A DNA stretch of 64,000 nt from Acidobacteriota bacterium (GTDB lineage Bacteria > Acidobacteriota > Terriglobia > Terriglobales > Acidobacteriaceae), in contig QIBA01000037.1 of assembly GCA_003225175.1 (NCBI GenBank), positions 124,001 to 188,000 of the forward strand, written 5' to 3'. Numbering within the stretch: the first letter of the stretch is position 1; each line of letters starts with the position of its first letter. Shown piece by piece: positions 47,397-56,096 of this stretch. Below the pieces are notes generated by a model, which was not told where the DNA came from, did not search any database, and was given only the letters and a program-made list of their open reading frames with translations. The position numbers were made by a program, and so were the translations under genes.

Positions 47397-48217
47397 TGCT
47401 TTGCGACCTCGTGCTTCCCGGCGAATTGCGCCGCCTCGGCGCGCAACTTGCGCAATGCGTCACCCGGACTTGGCTGGCGCATGAGAGATTCGCCGATGAG
47501 AAATGCGTGATATCCCATCCCGCGCAGGCGTGCAACTTCCGCACCAGTGTGAATCCCGCTTTCCGCTACGCGCACAGCGTTGAGGGGAATTTTTGCGTTG
47601 AGCCGGGCGCTGGTCTCCAGCGAAACCTGAAATGTACGAAGGTCACGATTGTTGACGCCGATTATTCCGAAGCCTGCAGCTAGCGCCCGCTGTAGCTCCT
47701 GCTCATCGTGCACCTCGCAAAGAATGTCCAGCTCCAAATTGAGTGCCGAAGCTGACAACGTGCGCAGTTCGGAATCTGAGAGCGCCGCCACGATCAACAA
47801 GGCGGCGTCGCCGCCGTAGGCTCGCGCCTCGAGTAATTGGATTTCATCGACGATGAAATCCTTTCGCAGACATGGAATCTTCACGCGCTCTGAAGCGATA
47901 CGCAAGTTTTGGAGTGCGCCTTGAAAGTGCTTCTCTTCCGTCAGAACCGAGAGCGCTGCCGCGCCTGCGTCGGCCATTTCTGGAGCCAGCTCGGCCACCG
48001 AAAAGTCGTCGCGAATCAAGCCACGTGAGGGCGAGGCCTTCTTTAACTCGGCAATTACGCCTGGGCCATTCGCGTCGGCTCGCAGCAATGCCTGTCGGAA
48101 GCCTCGCGGCTTATGATTGGCAGCCATTTTCTCCAGCTCGCGAAGACGAGAGGGACTCACGCCCGCAGATAATCTCGCCCGCGTTTGAGAAAGGATTTGC
48201 TGAAGAATGGAGGCCAT
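47393..48217 (-). CDS. trpC: Indole-3-glycerol-phosphate synthase
   Basis: Ring closure forming indole-3-glycerol phosphate. VIAELKKASPSRGLIRDDF and LRKDFIVDEIQLLEARAYGGDAALLI hold the catalytic Lys and Glu residues; GVNNRDLRTFQV and VAESGIHTGAEVARLRGMGYHAFLIGESLM are typical. At 274 residues it is normal. It is the first enzyme gene of the block. The upstream leader shows no run of Trp codons, so classical attenuation is not evident. Confidence 0.95.
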   Translation of the reverse strand: MASILQQILSQTRARLSAGVSPSRLRELEKMAANHKPRGFRQALLRADANGPGVIAELKKASPSRGLIRDDFSVAELAPEMADAGAAALSVLTEEKHFQGALQNLRIASERVKIPCLRKDFIVDEIQLLEARAYGGDAALLIVAALSDSELRTLSASALNLELDILCEVHDEQELQRALAAGFGIIGVNNRDLRTFQVSLETSARLNAKIPLNAVRVAESGIHTGAEVARLRGMGYHAFLIGESLMRQPSPGDALRKLRAEAAQFAGKHEVAKQ

Positions 48218-48272
48218 GCTGGATTAATTGAACTAGTTTGTACGGCAGGTTGTTGAGCTTATGCTCGGTAAA

Positions 48273-48380
48273 TCACGATTGTGGCAGGATCAAAATCGCC
48301 AATATCGATAATACGAGACGCAGGAACGCCAGCAGCAGGAAGGCGCGAGTCTCAGGTCGAGGGGAAGCATTGCACGTCAT
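48273..48380 (-). CDS. Possible 35-residue membrane protein ahead of trpC
   Basis: An ATG opens 35 codons whose second half is a membrane helix (AFLLLAFLRLVLSILAILIL). It lies between the PilZ and trpC genes on the same strand. There is no good ribosome site, and the same frame is open further upstream, so a chance ORF cannot be excluded. Confidence 0.25.
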   Translation of the reverse strand: MTCNASPRPETRAFLLLAFLRLVLSILAILILPQS

Positions 48381-48432
48381 TATGAGGCAATGGAGCCTCT
48401 GCGAGCAACCAGCGAACACGGTTTTCTGGGAC

Positions 48433-48861
48433 TTATTGCGCGGTGAGTGAAAGGGCGCGGCAGGTTCGCGAAAGCTCCTGTGCGGCATCATGGTGCACGC
48501 TGCGAAGTTCCATCCCATACCGATTTCCAGAACGGCTGCGCACCATGCCAATCAACTTTAGAGCTTTGCGGGAAAATGGCAGTGTGAATTCCAGCTGCAA
48601 TTGCTGCCCTTCCTCAAACTCAGCGGGAGCATACATCGAGAGACCTCGTTCGCTGAGATCGTGAGCCCTGCCCTGAAAAATCGAGCCGCTGGCGGATCCG
48701 GTGGTCACACGCACGCTGAAATCAACCTTGAATCGAGGCGCCTGCCGTTCGGCTGACTTGCCAAATCGCGTCTGTATGCTGGCGAGGTCTGCCCTCATGC
48801 CATGAGTATGAAGTACAACATTTGTGGAATCAATGCACTTTCGTAACCAGTCATTTCCCAA
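48433..48861 (-). CDS. PilZ-domain protein
   Basis: A single-domain protein of up to 142 residues. R-x-A-P-R-FKVDF and the DLSERGLSMY motif form the cyclic-di-GMP-binding site of PilZ (RxxxR plus D/NxSxxG), here QAPRFKV with upstream ERQ, so the first motif is partly degenerate. MVRSRSGNRYGMEL is the closing strand. The 48861 start is TTG; an ATG at residue 22 is an alternative. Probably a cytoplasmic c-di-GMP effector. Confidence 0.82.
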   Translation of the reverse strand: MGNDWLRKCIDSTNVVLHTHGMRADLASIQTRFGKSAERQAPRFKVDFSVRVTTGSASGSIFQGRAHDLSERGLSMYAPAEFEEGQQLQLEFTLPFSRKALKLIGMVRSRSGNRYGMELRSVHHDAAQELSRTCRALSLTAQ

Positions 48862-48882
48862 ATTGGAGATAACAGTAGCTTA

Positions 48883-49803
48883 TTAAGTCTCACGAAGAGG
48901 GCGTTGTCTCAGCACCGCAACCACGCCTGTGAGCACGAGCGCCATGCCGAGAATTACTTGAATCGGGAGCCTTTCCCCGCCAAGTGACCATCCAAGGAGC
49001 ACCGCGATTACAGGATTTACATAGGCATAGCTCGCCACCCGCGTCGGCTGATCGTGTCCTAGCAGCCAGACGTAGGCGGTAAAGGCAACGATTGACGCGC
49101 CGAGCACCAGGTACAGCATCGAAAAGATCACATGTCCATCGACTCTGCGTAAGGAAAAGCGGTTCAGATCGCCGACCGCAGCAGAGACCAAACTGAGCGT
49201 TACTCCCCCCAGGATCATCTGAATGCTCGCGGCCATGGGCTTGGATGAGGGGAGGGGCAGCCGTTGCGACCAGATTGTGCCCACCGCCCACGCGAGTGTT
49301 CCAAAAAGCAGCGCGGCTAGAGGCAGCAATTCAATTGGACCTGATACATCTCCAGGTGTCAGGCTCAGTGCAACGACACCAGCGACTCCGCAGGCGGTGC
49401 CGATGATCAGTGACGCGGATATGCGCGAGCGAGAACGCATTGACTCGAATACAGCGATCCAAACTGGAATCAACGCCGACACGATGGCCGCGATGCCCGA
49501 ATCGACACGTTGCTCCGCCCAAAAGAGTGGCCCGTAGTTGCAAGCGAACATCCCCACTCCTAAGAAAAGGGCGCTGCGCCATTCACGAGCATTCGGAAGC
49601 TGGGTGCCGCGCAGTACTGCCCACAGGAATAGAATCAGACCCGCACTCAGAAAGCGTACTCCGGCTGCGAGGAGCGGCGGGGCTGCAGCAACGATGACGC
49701 GAATGGCTAAGAAGGACGCTCCCCACAAGAAATAAATAGCGCAGTAAGCCAGAACCCGAATGACGTTGGAGGGAGCAGTGGCCACCGCCGGAGTTGAAGA
49801 CAT
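48883..49803 (-). CDS. EamA/DMT-superfamily transporter
   Basis: A 306-residue, ten-helix transporter. AYCAIYFLWGASFLAIRVIV opens the first EamA repeat, and YVNPVIAVLLGWSLGGERLPIQVILGMALVLTGVVAVL closes the second. It resembles the YedA/RhaT-like branch. Substrate unknown. It is separate from the 32871 transporter, with only distant similarity. It lies 21 nt upstream of the PilZ gene on the same strand. Confidence 0.9.
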   Translation of the reverse strand: MSSTPAVATAPSNVIRVLAYCAIYFLWGASFLAIRVIVAAAPPLLAAGVRFLSAGLILFLWAVLRGTQLPNAREWRSALFLGVGMFACNYGPLFWAEQRVDSGIAAIVSALIPVWIAVFESMRSRSRISASLIIGTACGVAGVVALSLTPGDVSGPIELLPLAALLFGTLAWAVGTIWSQRLPLPSSKPMAASIQMILGGVTLSLVSAAVGDLNRFSLRRVDGHVIFSMLYLVLGASIVAFTAYVWLLGHDQPTRVASYAYVNPVIAVLLGWSLGGERLPIQVILGMALVLTGVVAVLRQRPLRET

Positions 49804-50123
49804 ACACCATGTTAGCTGGCCCGGTATCTAACAAAAACGTGCGCATTAGGATCGCTGATCTTGTTCCCGTGCACGTGTCTGTTCGCGCAGGCATCGAAAC
49901 GTGGAGCACGCCTACTTGTTTGAGCTCGGACGCGCTGTCTTCGTAGGCGCCGCTCATGACACAGTCTCCTCCGCCAACCCACGAGGCGAGATCGACGTAT
50001 ATGGACTGAGCTTAGATTCTCCCTCCTCAGAGCTGGCCGGCGAAAGTCGATGCGACCTTCGCCGGCTTCATTTGCTCAAGAGATAAAACTTTTGGGATTC
50101 AGCTCTAAATGGAGAATCATTTT
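49804..50123. other. Intergenic, one strong hairpin
   Basis: No convincing gene. GCCGGCGAA (50036-50044) pairs with TTCGCCGGC (50058-50066), and inner GTCG/CGAC extends the stem past a single mismatch. There is no U tract. It sits about 58 nt past the hydrolase stop codon and may mark the 3' end of that transcript. Confidence 0.6.
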
Positions 50124-50912
50124 CTACTTCGCGAGTAGAGTCTTCCATCGAGCCCAGGCGTCGTCATGCGCCTTTTTGTTGCCTTCACTCGCGTCCGGAG
50201 CCTCGCCGGCACGCATGAAGCCGTGACCTGCTCCGTCGTAAGTAACGGGAACGTAGGTTTTGCCCGCGGCAGCCATATTCTCTTTCGCTTGCGGGATAGT
50301 GGCATCAATACGGGAATCGTTGCCGCCATAAAAGCCATAGACCGGCGCATTGATGCGCTTCATCGCATCTTTGTCAGGAGGCGGTCCATAGAAAACGAAC
50401 GCCGCCTTTAGATCGTTGCGATTGGTGGCAAAACGAAAGCTTTGCCCGCCGCCCCAGCAATATCCGGTAACGAACAGCGTGCCATTCGATGCCGGCAGCT
50501 TCTTTGCATAATCGGCAGCAGCGTTTAAATCCGCCGTGACCTGATCGGGATTCAGGTGACTCACCGCTTCGGTGATTTTGCTCTGATCCGAAAAGGAACT
50601 CGTACGGCCTCCATTGGGTCCTATGCCAGAGAGCAGATCGGGAGCCACGGCTATATATCCAGCCTCGGCAAGTTCGTCGGCAAGGTTCTGCACCCAATCC
50701 GACATGCCGAAGATCTCGTGAATCACGAGAACCACGGGACTTTTATCCTTCGACTCCGGATAAGCGACGAATGTCTCAACTGAGCGGTTGTCGTGCTTTA
50801 TCCTGACCCACTCACGATGGCGCGGCGACTTCTCAAGCTTTGCTCGCGCCCAATCCTGTGCCGTGAGACTTTGGACTGCAAGTAGGAGAGTAAACAGCAG
50901 GACTCGTTTCAT
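50124..50912 (-). CDS. Exported dienelactone hydrolase family protein
   Basis: Alpha/beta hydrolase with a Cys-Asp-His triad: Cys152 in GYCWGGGQS, Asp199 in GFYGGNDSRID, His230 in DGAGHGFMR. A signal peptide (about 1-18, LLLAVQSLTAQ) indicates the periplasm, which is not usual for classical catechol-pathway dienelactone hydrolase. The start at 50912 was chosen for this signal; an in-frame start 102 nt upstream overlaps the TetR promoter region. No aromatic-degradation genes adjoin it, so the substrate is open. TetR is divergent. Confidence 0.88.
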   Translation of the reverse strand: MKRVLLFTLLLAVQSLTAQDWARAKLEKSPRHREWVRIKHDNRSVETFVAYPESKDKSPVVLVIHEIFGMSDWVQNLADELAEAGYIAVAPDLLSGIGPNGGRTSSFSDQSKITEAVSHLNPDQVTADLNAAADYAKKLPASNGTLFVTGYCWGGGQSFRFATNRNDLKAAFVFYGPPPDKDAMKRINAPVYGFYGGNDSRIDATIPQAKENMAAAGKTYVPVTYDGAGHGFMRAGEAPDASEGNKKAHDDAWARWKTLLAK

Positions 50913-51034
50913 TTTGTTCTCATCCCTGAATAGTTCTGAAGTTAGTTCTGACAGCAATCGAAAACTATACGCGCCCACATGTTGATCGCGCATCGGGGTG
51001 CTTCGAACTGGCATACAATGGAGCGTCTATCCCC

Positions 51035-51721
51035 ATGCCCCGGTTGACGTCCTCAGACCGAAGAAAGCAGATTCTCGAGGTGGCTACCGAACTGTTCGGC
51101 CGCCATGGCTTCGACGGCGTGACCACTCGCCAGATCGCCGACGGAGCGGGAATTACGGAGGCGATGGTCTTTCGCCATTTCGCGACTAAAGACGATCTGT
51201 ATTGGGAAGTACTCAGCGCCAAGAGCGCTCCAGACGAAGTCAAAAAGCGGCTGGAGGAAAGACTCCAGACGGATGTTGAGCCGCAAGAGATTTTTACGGC
51301 TATTGCCCGATATGTCTTGAATCGCAACATGCAAGACCCGGCTAAGAGCCGGTTGCTTCTCTTCAGCGCGCTCGAGAATCATCGCCTCTCTCAGCGTTTT
51401 TTCAAGACGTACATGAGCGAGTGGTACGAGTTGTTGGCTGGCTACATTCGCAGGCAGATGGAAGACGGAAATTTCCGCAGGGTAGATCCCGTACTCGCAG
51501 CACGCGGCTTTGTGGGAATGGTGTTCCATCACTACCTAGTCCAGGAGCTATTCGGCGGCGGAAAGTATCACAGCTATGACATCGAAGAAGTAGCTCAGAC
51601 GATGGCCGAATTGTGGTTGAGCGGAATCACTCGCGAAGGAAAAGAACGGAGTCCGACCGAGTCACGAGCTACGGAATCTCGCCTGCCGGACCTTCTGGTC
51701 TCGATTCCCAAGGATGTCTAA
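51035..51721 (+). CDS. TetR-family transcriptional regulator
   Basis: A 228-residue repressor. The N-terminal HTH reads ILEVATELFGRHGFDGVTTRQIADGAGITEAMVFRHFATKDDLYWEVL (about 12-60). The C-terminal ligand domain is typical but the ligand is unknown. TACAAT at 51014-51019 could be its -10 box, which would leave a very short leader with no ribosome site. It is divergent from the hydrolase gene, a plausible target. Confidence 0.92.
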   Translation: MPRLTSSDRRKQILEVATELFGRHGFDGVTTRQIADGAGITEAMVFRHFATKDDLYWEVLSAKSAPDEVKKRLEERLQTDVEPQEIFTAIARYVLNRNMQDPAKSRLLLFSALENHRLSQRFFKTYMSEWYELLAGYIRRQMEDGNFRRVDPVLAARGFVGMVFHHYLVQELFGGGKYHSYDIEEVAQTMAELWLSGITREGKERSPTESRATESRLPDLLVSIPKDV

Positions 51722-51788
51722 GAACTTCTACTCGCCCTGCAGGGGAAATCCTCAGCTCTAGCGCGGCAACTTATCGAGAACTACGTGC

Positions 51789-52103
51789 TCAGGCAGCATT
51801 CTGACGGTCAAGCTCGTGTTCATCGATGTCCTTCCCGTGAACAGAGATGATTGGCTTCCGATGATGGTCCATGTGCCCGTCTGCCTCAATCGCTGAGTAT
51901 TCGACCGGGAGGCTGGCTGCTACTGCGTGATCGTCCTGTATGGCTTGGCCATGCATAACGGACTCACTCTCCTCAGGAACTGTAGCACTTTCTGCCATCA
52001 TTGCCAGCAAATTCCCATGAGTGGGCGTATAGAGATCGAGCGGAACTGGTTCCTCAGGCTCAAAGGGCGGGAGTGGCTCCTCGGGTTTGACTTTGCGTGC
52101 CAT
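51789..52103 (-). CDS. Small acidic hypothetical protein
   Basis: A 104-residue protein starting MARKVKPEEP, with Pro/Glu-rich N-terminus (PEEPLPPFEPEEPVPLD) and a His-rich tail (HMDHHRKP, HGKDIDEHELD). No domain was recognised. AGAGG 6 nt before ATG 52103 supports translation. Probably disordered; possibly metal-binding through the His residues. Confidence 0.5.
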   Translation of the reverse strand: MARKVKPEEPLPPFEPEEPVPLDLYTPTHGNLLAMMAESATVPEESESVMHGQAIQDDHAVAASLPVEYSAIEADGHMDHHRKPIISVHGKDIDEHELDRQNAA

Positions 52104-52311
52104 TAGCGGCCTCTGATTGCTTAGATGGATAGCGACTGGAATTGGAAACTCCTGCTCGGAGCTGCTGCTCTTATTGCAATGAAACATGCTTCGTGGTTCC
52201 GGCCGCCCTTCGCCGGATTTGCAGCATGCAACTGAAGTGAGGCGTGCACCAACCTGAAATCTTCGAGCACGTGATGGTCAGCAGCTAGCGGCAGAGGGAT
52301 TTCAACAGCAA

Positions 52312-52327
52312 GCCGCCCGAGGGCGGC
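52312..52327. repeat. GC-rich hairpin GCCGCCC-GA-GGGCGGC
   Basis: A 7-bp perfect stem with a 2-nt loop, between the hypothetical gene and the next secreted-protein gene. No U tract follows on either strand. Confidence 0.5.
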
Positions 52328-52394
52328 CGAAACAACGTAATTACAGTCAGCATCTCTCTATGCAGTGAATGACATCCAAGTCTAACCAGAAGCG

Positions 52395-53048
52395 GTGTTG
52401 CCGCCGACCCATGCAATGCAATACTCCAGGTTCAAACCGAGCTCTCAACTGAAACTCAGAGCTATTTTGCTTCTCTCAACGACACTGGTTTATCCACTAC
52501 TCGCGCAGTCGAATCACGCCAGGGCTGTGCTTGACGGAGGAATCTGGCATTTACACGCTCGTGTGCCGCTCGGTTTTGATTCGCTGTTGCTGTACCCTTC
52601 GCGGCTCGCCGTTCAAATATTGGCTTCGGCTGAAGTTCCCGAGTTTGAAGGATGGACGTTGAAGGAACGAGAAAGCAAAGTCGTACTCCTTGATGCATCC
52701 GATCAAACCGTACGAAAACTTCCGAAGTCAATCACATTTCGTGTCACGGCGGGAACGCGTGACAAACTTACTGAATCCAACTCAATGCCACTCGATTGCA
52801 CGAAGAGCCTGAACGACTTCCTGCTCGATCTGCATTTCCATTTGCAGATCTTCCGGGGAATGGAAATGAGGCAATTGGAGCCGGTGAAGACGTGGATAAT
52901 TGGCGTCCCCGAGAGCGAGGCCTCCGATGAGCGAGTCTACCGTTCTACATTCGCACTTGAAGACGTTCGCCCGGAGGATCGCATCGTGTTGCTGGTGACT
53001 GATGGGAATGGAGCGCGCTTAACTAAGTTCCATCTGGAGTTTTTGTAA
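52395..53048 (+). CDS. Exported hypothetical protein
   Basis: A 217-residue protein with a signal peptide ending about residue 38 (STTLVYPLLAQ). The mature part has no recognised domain; it looks strand-rich (FDSLLLYPSRLAVQILASAEVPEFEGWTLKERESKVVLLD). It is possibly periplasmic. An in-frame ATG at residue 8 could be the true start. It is convergent with RNase HII. Confidence 0.65.
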   Translation: MLPPTHAMQYSRFKPSSQLKLRAILLLSTTLVYPLLAQSNHARAVLDGGIWHLHARVPLGFDSLLLYPSRLAVQILASAEVPEFEGWTLKERESKVVLLDASDQTVRKLPKSITFRVTAGTRDKLTESNSMPLDCTKSLNDFLLDLHFHLQIFRGMEMRQLEPVKTWIIGVPESEASDERVYRSTFALEDVRPEDRIVLLVTDGNGARLTKFHLEFL

Positions 53049-53104
53049 GCAGGGCTTCGTTGTTCAAAACTTGTACTTTGTGGCGGGAATTCTGAGAGAC
53101 AAGC

Positions 53105-53920
53105 CTATTGATGTGACTCCAGCAGAATAGCCTCTTCCGATACCAGTTCCTCCAACACGGGCTCTTCCACTTCCTGCTGAATCTCGGCGAATAAATCGGG
53201 AGTCTGTTCAGCCTGCGCCATCCACACCGGTGCGAACGATTGGCGGTGGAGCGGAGAAGGTCCATGCTCGCGCAATATGGCTTTGTGTCTGAGAGTGCTG
53301 TAGCCCTTATTGGACGCGAGGCCGTAGAGAGGATACTGCGCGTCGAAGTCGCGCATCCAGCGATCACGTTCCACTTTGGCAATGATCGATGCTGCCGCTA
53401 TCGAGCAGCTTAGCGCGTCGCCATGAATAATCTTTGTCTGTTTGCATTGGACGTCGATTTTTAGAGCGTCCACAAGCACATGGTCAGGAACTGGCTGAAG
53501 GTTTTTCACCGCCAACGCGAGCGCCTCGAGCGATGCCCAGTAAATGTTGATCTCGTCGATGCGAGCGGCATTTATCGAAGCAATGGAATAGCCGATGCAA
53601 TGCTCGCGAATGCGTTCGGCAAGCACCTCTCGCACTTCCGGGAGCAGCAGCTTGGAATCGCGCAGACCGCGAATTCGATAGTCCGGTTTGAGAATCACTG
53701 CAGCCGCAACAACAGGACCAAAGAGTGCCCCGCGACCGACTTCATCGACGCCAGCTACAAGTTGGGCGCCATCCGCCCAGGCGAGCTTCTCATACCTCAA
53801 AGTGCATTTCAGTTTTTTAAGCAGCCGCAGTTTCAGGGTAGACATCGACCGCTGCTCTTCTCCCGGCTTGAGCAGCTTCAAGTACTTCTTGGCCCGCTTG
53901 GATGGTTTCCTAACCGCCAT
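53105..53920 (-). CDS. rnhB: Ribonuclease HII
   Basis: Removes RNA from RNA-DNA hybrids and misincorporated ribonucleotides. LVAGVDEVGRGALFGPVVAAAV holds the first DE of the active site; LRDSKLLLPEVRE, VLVDALKI and SIIAKVERDRWMRDFDAQYPLYGLASNKGY follow. The core is about residues 53-235. Basic N-terminal (about 50) and acidic C-terminal (about 35, EEPVLEELVSEEAI) extensions make it 271 residues, longer than the usual 200-230. An internal ATG at residue 26 is an alternative start. Confidence 0.93.
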   Translation of the reverse strand: MAVRKPSKRAKKYLKLLKPGEEQRSMSTLKLRLLKKLKCTLRYEKLAWADGAQLVAGVDEVGRGALFGPVVAAAVILKPDYRIRGLRDSKLLLPEVREVLAERIREHCIGYSIASINAARIDEINIYWASLEALALAVKNLQPVPDHVLVDALKIDVQCKQTKIIHGDALSCSIAAASIIAKVERDRWMRDFDAQYPLYGLASNKGYSTLRHKAILREHGPSPLHRQSFAPVWMAQAEQTPDLFAEIQQEVEEPVLEELVSEEAILLESHQ

Positions 53921-53978
53921 TGCCGCGATAGTAGCAGCGTTTGTGTGGAGGGGGCAGTGGAAAAGATGGGTTTTTTCG

Positions 53979-54005
53979 TCATCCTGAACGAAGTGACGAA
54001 TCCAT
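53979..54005 (+). repeat. GTCATCCTGAACGAAGTGAC-type dispersed repeat
   Basis: GTCATCCTGAACGAAGTGAC followed by GAATCC. This is of the type GTCAT[C/T]C-GA-...-GAATC, and 62179 has a relative. CGTCA/TGACG at its ends can pair. It lies upstream of the ABC exporter gene. Confidence 0.5.
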
Positions 54006-54206
54006 GCTTAGCCCAGCACTGATTGCAGTGCGCGTAAAGTACAGATTGAGACTTCCGGAATTGAAGGGGGATCGATCCCTCGTCCCGCCTCCCGGAATAT
54101 CATCGGCATTACGGAAAGCCACATCCTTGGGCGATTCTCATGGGAAAGCCTCATCCCATGGCGATCCAAGCGCAATTACAATAGGGATTCGCAACCATTT
54201 GGCCAT

Positions 54207-56072
54207 TTGACTTCCGAGCCCTCGAAACCCGGCATGCATGTGCGTCGCCTTTTGCGACTCGTTCATTACGTGCGCCCGTATTGGTGGTCGATTCTTGCGT
54301 CCCTTGTTCTGCTCGCGACGGTTGGTTTGTTAGATGCCTTTCGAATCATCTTGATTCGACCCATTTTTGATCGCGTGTTGAATCCCGATTCCGTGGGCCG
54401 TGATGTTCTCTTATTCCATCTGCCGGGACATGGCCCAGTCTATCTGCATCAGTTCCTGCCTACCCAATTTCACAACGCCTGGACCATGGTGGCCGTCGCG
54501 CTCGTCGGCGCAACGATCATCAAGGCTGTTTGCGACTATGCAGGCACTTATCTGGTGAGCTACGGCGGGTTCGGGATGATTACCGACCTGCGCAACGAGC
54601 TCTACGATTCGATTCTGCGGCGTTCGGTAGGGTTTTTTTCCAAGCATTCAACGGGCGCGCTGCTTTCGACGATCATTAATGATGTCGAGCGCGTGCAATA
54701 CGCGATGTCCTCGGTGCTGGCTGAGTTTCTCCAGCAACTGTTCACGCTTATCTTTACCGTCGGTGTTGTCATTGTGTTTGGCGGCAAGCTTGCATGGGTA
54801 CTGTTGTTGTTTGTGCCGATAGTGATTACCTCGGCGCGTCGAATCGGCCGGAACGTTCGGCACACCACACGAAGAGGCCAGGACAAGCTGGCTGAGATTC
54901 AGCATTTGCTGCACGAGACCATTGCGGGAAATCGGATCGTAAAAGCATTCAACATGGAGCTTTGGGAGACGATGCGATTTCGGGGAGCTTCGCGCCGGCT
55001 CTTCCGCGCTAGTCTGCGCTCGGTGAGCGCGCAAGCGATCAGCTCGCCACTCATGGATGTGATTGGCGCAGTCGCCATTTCGCTGCTGCTACTGCTCGGT
55101 CGCGATCAAATTAAGCATCAGGCATTCACTGAAAGCACATTCCTTACATTTATTGTCGCGGTATTCAAGCTGTACGATCCGGTACGCAAGTTTGCGCAGT
55201 TCTACAACAACTTCCAGCAGGCGCTGGGAGCCTCGTCGGCGATCTTCGATTTCATGGAAGTGGAAGATGACGTCAAAGACAAGCCGAACGCTGTCAGTCT
55301 GCCCGCATTCAGGGAGAGCATTCGTTTTCAGAACGTGGACTTCTCCTACGACGACGAGGAAGGGTCGCACCGGGTTCTCCGCAATATTAATCTGGAGGTC
55401 AAAGCGGGAGAGATTGTCGCGCTTGTTGGACCCAGCGGAGCAGGGAAGTCGACGATTGTGCGCCTGTTGCCGAGATTCTTCGATGTCAATGCGGGAGCAA
55501 TTCTCGTCGATGGCCATGACGTGCGGGACCTGACCGTGCGTTCCTTGCGCAGCCAGATCGGCATGGTCACTCAGGAGACCGTTCTCTTCAATGACACAGT
55601 GCGCAACAATATCGCCTACGGGCGTCCGAATGTTCCTCAGGAGCAAGTCGAAGCCGCGGCGAGAGCTGCATTAGCTCACGATTTCATCATGCGCATGCCC
55701 GGCGGCTACGAGACAGTGATCGGCGAGCGCGGTATGCGGCTCTCCGGCGGCGAGCAGCAGCGAATCTCGATTGCCCGGGCAATTCTTAAGAACTCTCCGA
55801 TCCTGATTCTTGACGAAGCAACTTCTGCGCTCGATGCTGAGTCGGAGGTTCTGGTCCAGTCGGCACTCCATAACCTGATGCAGAATCGAACGGCGTTCGT
55901 GATCGCTCATCGTCTCTCGACAGTGCGCAGGGCTGATCGCATCATCGTTATGGAGGCGGGCGCCATTACAGACATCGGATCGCATCATGAGCTGCTGCAA
56001 CGCTTCGGAACTTATCAACGCTTGTACAATCTTCAATTCGTTGAAATCGATAACGTCGCAGTCGTCAAGTAG
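54207..56072 (+). CDS. ABC exporter, MsbA-like half-transporter
   Basis: Full half-transporter of 621 residues. An N-terminal six-helix ABC membrane domain (about 25-330) is followed by an ATPase domain: Walker A GPSGAGKST at 408-416, LSGGEQQR signature, ILILDEATSALD and VIAHRLSTV. Resembles lipid A or lipid flippases (MsbA). The annotated start is TTG; an ATG ten codons on (54234) is an equal candidate, as neither has a clear ribosome site. Confidence 0.9.
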   Translation: MTSEPSKPGMHVRRLLRLVHYVRPYWWSILASLVLLATVGLLDAFRIILIRPIFDRVLNPDSVGRDVLLFHLPGHGPVYLHQFLPTQFHNAWTMVAVALVGATIIKAVCDYAGTYLVSYGGFGMITDLRNELYDSILRRSVGFFSKHSTGALLSTIINDVERVQYAMSSVLAEFLQQLFTLIFTVGVVIVFGGKLAWVLLLFVPIVITSARRIGRNVRHTTRRGQDKLAEIQHLLHETIAGNRIVKAFNMELWETMRFRGASRRLFRASLRSVSAQAISSPLMDVIGAVAISLLLLLGRDQIKHQAFTESTFLTFIVAVFKLYDPVRKFAQFYNNFQQALGASSAIFDFMEVEDDVKDKPNAVSLPAFRESIRFQNVDFSYDDEEGSHRVLRNINLEVKAGEIVALVGPSGAGKSTIVRLLPRFFDVNAGAILVDGHDVRDLTVRSLRSQIGMVTQETVLFNDTVRNNIAYGRPNVPQEQVEAAARAALAHDFIMRMPGGYETVIGERGMRLSGGEQQRISIARAILKNSPILILDEATSALDAESEVLVQSALHNLMQNRTAFVIAHRLSTVRRADRIIVMEAGAITDIGSHHELLQRFGTYQRLYNLQFVEIDNVAVVK

Positions 56073-56096
56073 TTCGTGCCCGAGGATCCTGCCTAA

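Noticed and set aside
48218-48432. Trp attenuator ahead of trpC
   Set aside because: No short ORF with adjacent Trp codons and no competing terminator pair was visible.
49901-50086. 61-codon plus-strand ORF
   Set aside because: Spans a strong hairpin and lacks any ribosome site or similarity; treated as non-coding.
53941-54210. 89-codon plus-strand ORF before the ABC exporter
   Set aside because: Covers a dispersed repeat; no domain and no ribosome site.
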